From: Mycolicibacterium iranicum | GTDB taxonomy: Bacteria > Actinomycetota > Actinomycetes > Mycobacteriales > Mycobacteriaceae | Reading direction: 5' to 3' | Length of the DNA: 64,000 nucleotides | Assembly (NCBI RefSeq): GCF_002101705.1 | Contig: NZ_LQPC01000047.1 | Coordinates: 310,001 to 374,000 of the forward strand | Part shown: positions 43,718-50,741 of the stretch, in pieces | How the letters are laid out: each line of letters starts with the position of its first letter | Numbering within the stretch: the first letter of the stretch is position 1 | The notes under the pieces: model-generated | Told to the model about the DNA's origin: nothing | Databases searched by the model: none | The model's input: only the letters and a program-made list of their open reading frames with translations | Made by a program: the position numbers and the translations under genes

Positions 43718-44362
43718 ATGATCCGTGTTTTCCTGGTCGATGACCACGAAGTTGTCCGGCGCGGACTGATCGACCTGCTGAGTGCTGACTCCGCGCTCGA
43801 CGTGGTGGGAGAGGCAGGCTCGGTTGCGGAGGCGATGACACGGGTACCCGCCGTCAATCCTGACGTGGCGGTGCTCGACGTGCGCCTGCCTGATGGCAAC
43901 GGGGTCGAGTTGTGCCGCGATCTCCTGTCTCGGATGCCGAATCTGCGATGCCTGATGCTGACCTCGTTCAGCTCGGATGAAGCGATGCTCGATGCGATCC
44001 TCGCCGGAGCGAGCGGATACGTCATCAAGGACATCAAGGGTATGGAGCTCGCCAAGGCGATCAAGGAAGTGGGCGCAGGTCGGTCCTTGCTCGACAATCG
44101 AGCCGCGACTGCGCTGATGTCACGAGTGCGCGACGCCGCTGAACGCGCTGATCCGCTGTCGGGGTTGACCAGTCAGGAAAGAGTGCTGCTGGACCTACTC
44201 GGCGAGGGACTGACCAACCGGCAGATCGCGAGCCGGATGTTCCTCGCCGAGAAGACCGTCAAGAATTACGTGTCGCGACTGCTCACCAAGCTCGGATTGG
44301 AGCGTCGCACCCAGGCGGCCGCATTCGTCTCGCGGCTCGACCGCCCCAACCGTGATCGTTGA
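43718..44362 (+). CDS. dosR: Hypoxia response regulator DosR (DevR)
   Basis: A 214-residue NarL-family regulator almost matching M. tuberculosis DosR: MIRVFLVDDHEVVRRG, VLDVRLPDGNGVELCRDLLSRM. Key residues align by number: Asp8, Asp9, phospho-acceptor Asp54, Thr82, Lys104 in the receiver; HTH with Lys179, Lys182, Asn183 (AEKTVKNYVSRLL), and Thr198; position 205 is Ser rather than the Thr of M. tuberculosis. The ATG has a GGAAAGG site. It activates genes with the boxes listed here when phosphorylated, presumably by the haem kinase at 13,786. No kinase gene lies beside it. Confidence 0.95.
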   Translation: MIRVFLVDDHEVVRRGLIDLLSADSALDVVGEAGSVAEAMTRVPAVNPDVAVLDVRLPDGNGVELCRDLLSRMPNLRCLMLTSFSSDEAMLDAILAGASGYVIKDIKGMELAKAIKEVGAGRSLLDNRAATALMSRVRDAAERADPLSGLTSQERVLLDLLGEGLTNRQIASRMFLAEKTVKNYVSRLLTKLGLERRTQAAAFVSRLDRPNRDR

Positions 44363-44409
44363 GCTCACGTCTGAGCTCGAAACCTCAACGGAGCCAGGAG
44401 TCGACGCCG

Positions 44410-44589
44410 ATGACGGGGTCACCACAGGCCGCAGCGGCGATCAGAATGGCAACGCCGGTGGGTGCCGACCCATTCCAAGTCACGTCGAAAACTTTCGTCG
44501 AACCGCGTTCGAAGCCAACGGGTCTCAATGTAGGCGCCACGCCGCCCCAGATGGACACCGAGGGGCGGGCAGGGGCCGAGGTGACCTGA
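44410..44589 (+). CDS. Small hypothetical protein (59 residues)
   Basis: Begins ATGACGGGG with an AGGAG ribosome site 8 bases before. It encodes a polar, Pro/Thr-rich peptide with DPFQVTSKTFVEPRSKPTG. Third-position G+C (about two thirds by eye) is lower than in neighbouring genes, so coding is uncertain. It follows dosR by 47 bases and could be in its transcript. I recognise no family. Confidence 0.35.
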   Translation: MTGSPQAAAAIRMATPVGADPFQVTSKTFVEPRSKPTGLNVGATPPQMDTEGRAGAEVT

Positions 44590-45009
44590 CCACTAGCCCA
44601 CGGGGTGTTGCCGCTGCCGATCCTAAAACTCGGGCTTCTTAAGGCCTAGAGTCGAAGGTCACGTTTCTGTTCGTGGCGGTGAATGAATGTGATCGCCTGG
44701 AACACGGTCGATTTAGCGCTGGCCGTCAGATCGCAGATCACGTCACAACTTGACGCTATCTATTCCAGTGTACGTCCACTACTGTCAGGGAGTCACACTC
44801 AAGCAGCCGGGTGATGGCAGATCCGCTGGTCCGCATGACCAGGGGCCGAGCGCGAGAGGCGGCCATCAGAGCACCGTCGGATCCGGAGCCGGCGGGTGCC
44901 CAGCGCTTTCGTCTTGGTCGTCGCGCCGTCGACGAAAATCGTTGCGCCTTGCGGCCTTTCATCATTCACAGATGGACAATTGGCTGCGCGAGACAACGCT
45001 GATCACAGG
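44590..45009. other. Non-coding gap between dosR tail and ars island
   Basis: About 420 bases with no convincing gene, tRNA or strong hairpin. Base composition is slightly lower in G+C than the flanks. The region marks the change from the dormancy island to the arsenic island. Confidence 0.5.
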
Positions 45010-45369
45010 TCACGTGCAACAGTTGGGATCAAGCACGACGCACAAAGCCTTCAGGGCCTCGCGTCGCACCCTGTGAAATACGTTCATTCCACGGCGTTCC
45101 GACGACACGATGCCGGCGTTGCGCAGTTGGCCGAGATGGTGACTGGCGGTTGATTCGCTGATTCCCAGCGCCGTCGCCAGGGCGCTGCTGGTTTCCTCCC
45201 CGTCGGCGCTTCCGAACAACAGCGACACAAGTTTGATTCGGACGGGATCGGCGATTGCCTTGAGCCGCATCGCGATCTGCAGTGCGACGTCGTCATCGAC
45301 TGGCCCCGCGGCGACAGGTTCGCAGCAGACAGGCTGGGACATGTCGATGACCGGCAGTGCTTTCGGCAT
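45010..45369 (-). CDS. arsR: ArsR-family metalloid sensor with N-terminal cysteine pair
   Basis: A 119-residue winged-helix repressor. The HTH reads ALGISESTASHHLGQLRNAGIV. The N-terminal pair Cys15-Cys16 (SQPVCCEP) has the same position as the arsenic site of Corynebacterium ArsR; there is also a C-terminal CVVLDPNCC cluster. No ELCVCDL-type site in the recognition helix. It probably senses As(III) or Sb(III) and represses itself and the divergent arsI through the palindromes at 45390-45447. Start: first ATG at 45369; the one at 45342 is alternative but keeps the cysteines. Confidence 0.88.
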   Translation of the reverse strand: MPKALPVIDMSQPVCCEPVAAGPVDDDVALQIAMRLKAIADPVRIKLVSLLFGSADGEETSSALATALGISESTASHHLGQLRNAGIVSSERRGMNVFHRVRREALKALCVVLDPNCCT

Positions 45370-45389
45370 AGACGCATCCTGTCACAGTA

Positions 45390-45447
45390 TTGACATATAT
45401 CAAAAAGGTGGCATGCTCGCCTTAGCGCGCTACTTCGATATATGTCG
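45390..45447. promoter_or_regulatory. Two ArsR operator-like palindromes between arsR and arsI
   Basis: TTGACATATATCAA (45390-45403) and CGATATATGTCG (45436-45447) are near-perfect inverted repeats sharing the core GA[C/T]ATATATC. They sit 33 bases apart and flank the divergent promoter; AT-rich dyads of this size are typical ArsR operators. Confidence 0.72.
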
Positions 45448-45471
45448 CATTGCTACCGTGGAGGTCGTATC

Positions 45472-45924
45472 ATGTCCCGTGTCCAATTGGCCCTCAACGT
45501 CGACAACCTCGATGAGGCGATCACGTTCTACTCGAAGCTCTTCAATACAGCCCCGGCCAAGATCAAGCCGGGCTACGCCAACTTCGTCGTGGCGGAACCG
45601 CCCCTGAAGTTGGTGTTGATCGAAAACGCCGGCCACGGCGGCACGCTGAACCATCTTGGTGTCGAGGTGGCTTCCAGTGATCAGGTGCACTCCGAGATTG
45701 CCCGGCTCACCGGCGAAGGCCTGTTCACCGATGAAGAAATCGGCACCACCTGTTGCTTCGCCACCCAGGACAAGGTGTGGGTGACAGGGCCGGCAGGGGA
45801 GAAATGGGAGGTCTACACGGTCCTCGCTGATTCCGAGACGTTCGGCACCAGCCCGCAGCATCTCACCGCAAGCAGCGGTGCCGAGGCGGCTGGCGTATGC
45901 TGCGGCACCCAGCTCACCCCATAG
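45472..45924 (+). CDS. cadI: ArsI/CadI-like vicinal oxygen chelate protein
   Basis: A 150-residue glyoxalase-fold (VOC) protein. It begins SRVQLALNVDNLDEAITFYSKLF and has GTLNHLGVEV (metal His), TTCCFATQDKVWV (adjacent cysteines that bind As in ArsI lyases), and EKWEVYTVLAD (metal Glu). ArsI cleaves the C-As bond of trivalent organoarsenicals. M. tuberculosis CadI (Rv2641) is of the same family and is induced by metals. GGAGG ribosome site 7 bases before ATG. C-terminal CCG motif may bind metal. Confidence 0.9.
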   Translation: MSRVQLALNVDNLDEAITFYSKLFNTAPAKIKPGYANFVVAEPPLKLVLIENAGHGGTLNHLGVEVASSDQVHSEIARLTGEGLFTDEEIGTTCCFATQDKVWVTGPAGEKWEVYTVLADSETFGTSPQHLTASSGAEAAGVCCGTQLTP

Positions 45925-45939
45925 TCCGCCAAAGTCGTT

Positions 45940-45976
45940 GCGGCGGTGGTTAACTGCGGAGAATGTCCACCGCCGC
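45940..45976. terminator. GC-rich hairpin downstream of cadI
   Basis: GCGGCGGTGG (45940-45949) pairs with CCACCGCCGC (45967-45976): a 10-base perfect stem with a 17-base loop. No T-tract follows, as is common for mycobacterial terminators. It could end the cadI transcript before the second operator. Confidence 0.45.
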
Positions 45977-46026
45977 ACGGCGTTCTCCCGGGTATAGGGG
46001 CTCATTCATTCACCGTTCACTTGCAC

Positions 46027-46060
46027 ATTGATTCGATGAATGTCAATATCGATGAATGTC
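46027..46060. promoter_or_regulatory. ArsR operator-like inverted and direct repeats at second arsR
   Basis: ATTGA (46027-46031) and TCAAT (46043-46047) form an inverted repeat spaced by 11 bases. A direct repeat CGATGAATGTC occurs at 46034-46044 and 46050-46060. The second copy overlaps the start codon of the next arsR at 46056, so the repressor would block its own start. Confidence 0.55.
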
Positions 46061-46430
46061 GAAATCAAGCGGCCTCGCCGCCGACGGCCAGTGTTGTCCG
46101 CCGGGCTCTCTTTTGCGCGAGCCCCTCACGGCAACCGCAGCCGGCGAGATGGCCGTGCGGTTCAAGGCGCTCGCCGATCCGGTGCGCCTTCAACTGTTCA
46201 GCGCGATCGCCAGCCACGAGGGCGGGGAAGCCTGCGTATGCGACGTGTCGGCCGGGCTTGAGGTTTCCCAGCCGACTGTGTCGCATCACCTCAAGGTCCT
46301 TCGCGACGCCGGCCTGCTCACCTCCGAGCGTCGCGCCTCCTGGGTCTACTACGCCGTCGTGCCCGAGGCGCTCGCCAGCCTCGCCGGCGTCTTGGGCGCC
46401 AGCGGGCACGCCGTGGGAACGCCGGTATGA
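46056..46430 (+). CDS. arsR: ArsR-family repressor with CVC metal motif
   Basis: A 124-residue classical ArsR. The recognition helix holds ACVCDVSAGLEVSQPTVSHHL: Cys-Val-Cys at the alpha-3 metal site as in E. coli-type ArsR. An additional N-terminal Cys pair (GQCCPP) is present, so it may bind As(III) with more ligands. Stop overlaps the ACR3 start by 4 bases (ATGA). It is a different type from the ArsR at 45010, giving this island two sensors. Probable role: autorepression of arsR-acr3-arsC. Confidence 0.9.
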   Translation: MSKSSGLAADGQCCPPGSLLREPLTATAAGEMAVRFKALADPVRLQLFSAIASHEGGEACVCDVSAGLEVSQPTVSHHLKVLRDAGLLTSERRASWVYYAVVPEALASLAGVLGASGHAVGTPV

Positions 46431-47536
46431 CCGAGACCTCCACCGCCGCGACTCCGGCTGTCGTCGGAAAGCTGTCCACCCTCGACCGCTTCCTGCCGCT
46501 GTGGATCGGCCTGGCCATGGTCGCCGGACTGCTGCTGGGTCGGTGGATTCCGGGCTTGAACACTGTTCTGGAAAGTGTTGCCATCGACGGCATTTCGTTG
46601 CCGATAGCGCTGGGCCTGCTGATCATGATGTATCCGGTCCTGGCGAAAGTGCGCTACGACCGTCTCGACACCGTCACCGGCGACCGCAAACTGCTGCTGT
46701 CCTCGCTGATTTTGAACTGGGTGTTCGGTCCGGCGCTGATGTTCGCACTCGCCTGGCTCATGCTGCCCGACCTCCCCGAGTACCGCACCGGACTGATCAT
46801 CGTCGGGCTGGCGCGCTGCATCGCCATGGTCATCATCTGGAACGACCTCGCCTGCGGCGACCGCGAAGCCGCCGCCGTGCTCGTCGCCTTGAATTCGATG
46901 TTCCAGGTGTTGATGTTCGCGGTCCTGGGTTGGTTCTACCTCTCGGTGCTGCCGGGCTGGTTGGGCCTGGAACAGACGACGATCGACACCTCGCCGTGGC
47001 AGATTGCCAAGTCGGTGCTGATCTTTCTCGGAATACCGCTGCTGGCCGGCTACCTGTCGCGCCGTATCGGTGAGAAGGCCAAAGGCAGACAGTGGTACGA
47101 ATCGAAGTTCCTTCCCGTGATCGGGCCCTGGGCACTGTACGGCTTGCTGTTCACCATTGTCATTCTCTTTGCGCTCCAAGGTGATCAGATCACCAGCCGC
47201 CCGCTTGATGTCGTCCGCATTGCTCTGCCGCTGCTGGTCTACTTCGCGGTCATGTGGGGCGGCGGCTACCTGCTGGGTGCGGTGATCGGATTGGGCTACG
47301 AACGCACCACGACTTTGGCGTTCACCGCCGCCGGGAATAACTTCGAACTGGCGATCGCCGTCGCGATCGCCACCTATGGAGCAACCTCCGGGCAAGCGCT
47401 GGCCGGAGTGGTCGGACCGCTCATCGAGGTGCCGGTTCTGGTGGCGCTGGTGTACGTATCGCTGGCGCTGCGCCGCAGGTTCGGCATTCGCACACCTCAC
47501 CACGTCCATACCCCGCCGGAATCAACAAAGGAGTAG
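46427..47536 (+). CDS. acr3: Arsenite efflux permease, ACR3 family
   Basis: A 369-residue membrane protein with ten hydrophobic helices. ACR3 marks: FGPALMFALAWLMLPD, GLARCIAMVIIWNDLA (the conserved Cys needed for As(OH)3 export lies here), and FTAAGNNFELAIAVAIA. It pumps arsenite out using the proton gradient. It is the middle gene of arsR-acr3-arsC; the arsenate reductase starts immediately after its stop. Confidence 0.95.
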   Translation: MTETSTAATPAVVGKLSTLDRFLPLWIGLAMVAGLLLGRWIPGLNTVLESVAIDGISLPIALGLLIMMYPVLAKVRYDRLDTVTGDRKLLLSSLILNWVFGPALMFALAWLMLPDLPEYRTGLIIVGLARCIAMVIIWNDLACGDREAAAVLVALNSMFQVLMFAVLGWFYLSVLPGWLGLEQTTIDTSPWQIAKSVLIFLGIPLLAGYLSRRIGEKAKGRQWYESKFLPVIGPWALYGLLFTIVILFALQGDQITSRPLDVVRIALPLLVYFAVMWGGGYLLGAVIGLGYERTTTLAFTAAGNNFELAIAVAIATYGATSGQALAGVVGPLIEVPVLVALVYVSLALRRRFGIRTPHHVHTPPESTKE

Positions 47537-48217
47537 ATGATGAGCGAGAGCCCCGTAGCGTTCAAACGCCACATCCGTGCCGACCTGTCGATCGATCAGC
47601 AGCACGCGCTGCTGACCGCCGCGACGCGTCTGCAACGCACCTTTGGTGACACCTTCGGTGTCGAGACCATTGAGCGTTTCCTGCACTCGTCCTACGACCA
47701 ATTCGCCGGTCGTGCTTCGGTTCCCAACTTCCTGCCACTGCTGGCAGAACGGTTCGCCCGTCAACGCCTCAACGCGTTGGCGCGCGTCGAGGGCAAGGTC
47801 GCCGACGGCAAGCCCACCGTGCTGTTCCTTTGCACCCACAACGCCGGCCGCTCGCAAATGGCGCTCGGCTACTTCACCCACCTGGCGGGTGACAACGCGG
47901 TGGCGTGGTCGGGTGGCTCGGAGCCCGGTGATCAGGTCAACCCCTCGGCCGTCGCAGCAATGGCCGAGGTCGGCATCGACATCGCCGGCGAGTTCCCGAA
48001 ACCGTGGACCGAGGAGATCGTCCAAGCCGCCGATGTCGTGGTGACGATGGGTTGTGGCGACGCCTGCCCCATTTTCCCCGGCAAGCGTTATGAGAACTGG
48101 GAATTGCCCGACCCTGCTGGGCAGTCCGTCGAGTCCGTCCGGCCCATCCGCGATGACATCGAAGAACGAGTCCATCGCCTGCTCGATGAGCTTGGCGTCG
48201 CCGTCCGCCGAAGCTGA
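47537..48217 (+). CDS. arsC: Arsenate reductase, low-molecular-weight phosphatase type with N-terminal helical domain
   Basis: A 226-residue protein. The first ~80 residues are a three-helix domain (ALLTAATRLQRTFGDTFGVETIERFLHSSYDQF) known from mycobacterial fused forms. The catalytic domain has the P-loop FLCTHNAGRSQMALGYF (Cys-x5-Arg-Ser) and GCGDACPIFPGKRYENWELPDP. It reduces arsenate using mycothiol/mycoredoxin. AAGGAG lies just before the ATG; the alternate ATG follows directly. Confidence 0.93.
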   Translation: MMSESPVAFKRHIRADLSIDQQHALLTAATRLQRTFGDTFGVETIERFLHSSYDQFAGRASVPNFLPLLAERFARQRLNALARVEGKVADGKPTVLFLCTHNAGRSQMALGYFTHLAGDNAVAWSGGSEPGDQVNPSAVAAMAEVGIDIAGEFPKPWTEEIVQAADVVVTMGCGDACPIFPGKRYENWELPDPAGQSVESVRPIRDDIEERVHRLLDELGVAVRRS

Positions 48218-48225
48218 ACCGTCGA

Positions 48226-48651
48226 ATGGTCGAAAACCCGAAACCCTCGGTGCTGTTCGTCTGTGTCAAGAACGCCGGCAAGTCGCAGATGGCCGCAGCA
48301 CTGATGCGCAAGCTCGCCGGCGACAGCGTCGACATTGATTCGGCGGGCACCAAGCCCGGTGGCAGCGTCAACGCCCTCTCGGTGGAAAGTCTCAAGGAAG
48401 TCGGAGTCGACATCTCGGCGGAAGCACCCAAACCCATTGACCCCGAACGCGTTCGAGACGTTGACTACGTCATCACGCTGGGTCGTGAAGCGCATGTCAC
48501 ACCCGTTGACGGCACGGCCTTCGAGACCTGGGAGACCGACGAACCGTCCGACCGGGGCATCGACGGGATCGAGCGCATGCGCCTCGTCCGCGACGACATC
48601 GCGAACAGAGTGGACGACCTTTTTCGGCGACTGACCAAGGATTCAGCCTGA
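48226..48651 (+). CDS. arsC: Second arsenate reductase/low-molecular-weight phosphatase
   Basis: A 141-residue single-domain protein: VLFVCVKNAGKSQMAAALM is the P-loop, with Lys in place of the usual Arg of CxxxxxR[ST], which is unusual. VDYVITLGREAHVTP and the C-terminal DIANRVDDLFRRL are as in mycothiol-dependent Corynebacterium ArsC-type enzymes. It starts 8 bases after the other arsC with no clear ribosome site, so coupled translation is likely. Catalytic competence with Lys needs testing. Confidence 0.85.
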   Translation: MVENPKPSVLFVCVKNAGKSQMAAALMRKLAGDSVDIDSAGTKPGGSVNALSVESLKEVGVDISAEAPKPIDPERVRDVDYVITLGREAHVTPVDGTAFETWETDEPSDRGIDGIERMRLVRDDIANRVDDLFRRLTKDSA

Positions 48652-48707
48652 ATCACCGGTATCCAGTCGGCGACGGTTGACCCGCCGCGAAGTCCAGCGG
48701 GGAGACG

Positions 48708-49472
48708 TCAGTGTGCGTGGTCGTGATCCTCATGCCCGGCAAGAGGTTGCGGCGCCGGAAGCGGCTCGCTGACCGGCTGTCGCGCGGCTCCTGGAGGCGA
48801 CCCGACCGGCGCGGGCACCGCAGCCCGAACCTCAGCGGCGTCGCCGCCGTGTCCATGGCCGCCGTGTCCATGGTCGCCGTGCCGGAGACCTGAAGCAGCT
48901 CCGACGACGGACGCGAGCGTGACGATGCCCACGGCGACCAGGAGGATCGCCGCGTTGGCGAATGCAGGTACCGATCCTCCACGCAGCCCGCGATACCACA
49001 CCCAACCGGCGCCCATGACCACGTAGATCTGAAGCAACAGTGCGCACAGGTCCGCGGCCGCTATCAGCTCGACCTGGCCGGCATGGGGACCCACCGGCGC
49101 CCCTGCAGTGCGGGACAGCGCCCATAGCGCAATCGCGCCTACGTTGAGCAGAATCCCCGCGGCAAGCACGCCAACGGATGTGCGGACGAGAACGATCCGC
49201 GACCACATCAACTGGAACAACGCCGCCGACAGAAAGAAGACGCCTGCAGGTTTCCACTCTTGCCAGTGGGCGGGGACCACCGCGAAATGAATGACAGAGG
49301 CACCAAGTGAGGCCAACGCGGCGAGCCGAGCCGCCAATCTGCTGTCGGTGTTCTCCACAGTCTGCTGTGCCACTCGTCCGATGATGGCACCAAGCCGACC
49401 GGCCAGAAACTCTGTGACACCACATCGCCATCCGACCGAGACGGCTCCGTCACCTCTGACCGGATCGTCCAT
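48708..49472 (-). CDS. Membrane protein with His-rich C-terminus
   Basis: A ~254-residue protein with six hydrophobic helices (LAARLAALASLGASVIHFAVV, GVFFLSAALFQLMW and so on) and a C-terminal tail of His/Gly repeats (GDHGHGGHGHGGD, ending HEDHDHAH). The tail should bind Ni, Zn or Cu. The family is unknown to me; it resembles small membrane proteins next to metal loci. The start is uncertain: ATG at 49472, GTG at 49373 or ATG at 49601; none has a strong ribosome site. It is convergent with the ars operon. Confidence 0.72.
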   Translation of the reverse strand: MDDPVRGDGAVSVGWRCGVTEFLAGRLGAIIGRVAQQTVENTDSRLAARLAALASLGASVIHFAVVPAHWQEWKPAGVFFLSAALFQLMWSRIVLVRTSVGVLAAGILLNVGAIALWALSRTAGAPVGPHAGQVELIAAADLCALLLQIYVVMGAGWVWYRGLRGGSVPAFANAAILLVAVGIVTLASVVGAASGLRHGDHGHGGHGHGGDAAEVRAAVPAPVGSPPGAARQPVSEPLPAPQPLAGHEDHDHAH

Positions 49473-49637
49473 GGGAAGGCGGCGAAAGGTCGCAGTTCGT
49501 TTGACTGCGGTCTCATCCCGACAGCGCAACCTCGCGTTACCCCGGGTACCCGGATACCGATTTATGCCCAACGTGTCCTGTGGCACGTGCTCCAATGACA
49601 TGGCGGGGAGTGAGCACAGTCGAGGTGGAACAGGGGG

Positions 49638-50741
49638 ATGCTCGTGGGGGGCCGTCCTTCTTTATTCGCCGCCGTGATGAGATCTTGGCGCGAGCCCGGC
49701 CGGTATGACTGGTTGGTACAGCTCGTCGAGGTCAACGGTTACGGGCGCCTGACCCGATACGGAATCGCCCTGGCGTGCTTGGCAATCGGTGCCTGGCCGA
49801 TTCTCTTGGCCCTCAGCCCGGAAACGATTCCCGATACAGCCACTCGAATCGTGACCGTTATCTTCGGGATGGTTGCGATCGCGTTCGGAGGGTGGTGGCT
49901 GGTCGGTTGGCCCACGCGTCGGCAGTCGACTTTCATCGTCGTCGTCCTGAATTCCGCCATCGCCTTCTGGTGCGTCGCGTACACGCTCGCGGGCCGGCCC
50001 GTCGCAGGCACTGTGGCTTTCGCCGTCACCGCCAGCTACGTGGCGTGTGTTCAGACTCTGCCGCAACTGGTTGCCCTGTTGACCCTTGCGTCCGCGATCA
50101 ACATCTTGGGGATGGTGACCGTCGGGATGGCCGGTCATCCGGCAAGTGGCCTGGCAGACGGCCTCCTTCGGCTGGCGTCGGTCACCGTTGTGCCGATGAC
50201 GATCCGGACATTGGTCGACCTGCTCGGCGAAGCCGCGGTCGTCTCCGATATCGACCCGCTGACGGGGCTGGCGAACCGGCGAGGTTTGACGCGAGCGATT
50301 CGGCACATGGTGAGCACCCTTCCTGCCGACAGTCCGGGCAAGGTCTGCGCGACCATGATCGACATCGACGACTTCAAAAAGATCAACGACACCAAGGGGC
50401 ATGCCGCCGGCGACGGGGTGCTGGTGGATCTCGCCGAGACATTGCGAACAGTCAGTCCCGATGGAGCCGTGATCGCGCGGATCGGCGGTGAGGAATTTGC
50501 GATAGTCGCCGTCTGTGACGCCGAGGGCGCCGTGCGGGTCGCCGAGGGACTGCGTGACGCGCTCCGCGCCGAGCCTGCTGATTTCACCGCCAGCTTTGGT
50601 GTCGCGTCGACCACCCTGCCGCCGCGTGCCGCGGTCGACTCGATCCGGCTCACCGAGCGCCTCCTCGAGGATGCCGATCATGCGATGTATCTGGCCAAGC
50701 GTGCCGGGGGCGACCGGATCGAGGTCGCCGGTATCCGCTAG
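49638..50741 (+). CDS. Diguanylate cyclase (GGDEF) with N-terminal membrane domain
   Basis: A 367-residue protein. About six membrane helices fill the N-terminal ~180 residues; a GGDEF domain follows (DPLTGLANRRGLTRAI, IDIDDFKKINDTKGHAAGD, and the signature GGEEF). It makes c-di-GMP, a second messenger. The second Glu instead of Asp in GGEEF is common in active enzymes. No RxxD inhibitory site was seen. Start ATG 49638 has GAGGTGG at 9 bases. The gene ends directly at the end of the convergent gene. Confidence 0.9.
   Translation: MLVGGRPSLFAAVMRSWREPGRYDWLVQLVEVNGYGRLTRYGIALACLAIGAWPILLALSPETIPDTATRIVTVIFGMVAIAFGGWWLVGWPTRRQSTFIVVVLNSAIAFWCVAYTLAGRPVAGTVAFAVTASYVACVQTLPQLVALLTLASAINILGMVTVGMAGHPASGLADGLLRLASVTVVPMTIRTLVDLLGEAAVVSDIDPLTGLANRRGLTRAIRHMVSTLPADSPGKVCATMIDIDDFKKINDTKGHAAGDGVLVDLAETLRTVSPDGAVIARIGGEEFAIVAVCDAEGAVRVAEGLRDALRAEPADFTASFGVASTTLPPRAAVDSIRLTERLLEDADHAMYLAKRAGGDRIEVAGIR

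Noticed and set aside
49543..49554. CCGGGTACCCGG palindrome upstream of the GGDEF gene
   Set aside because: A perfect 12-base dyad, but common in GC-rich DNA and with no second copy or link to a regulator.
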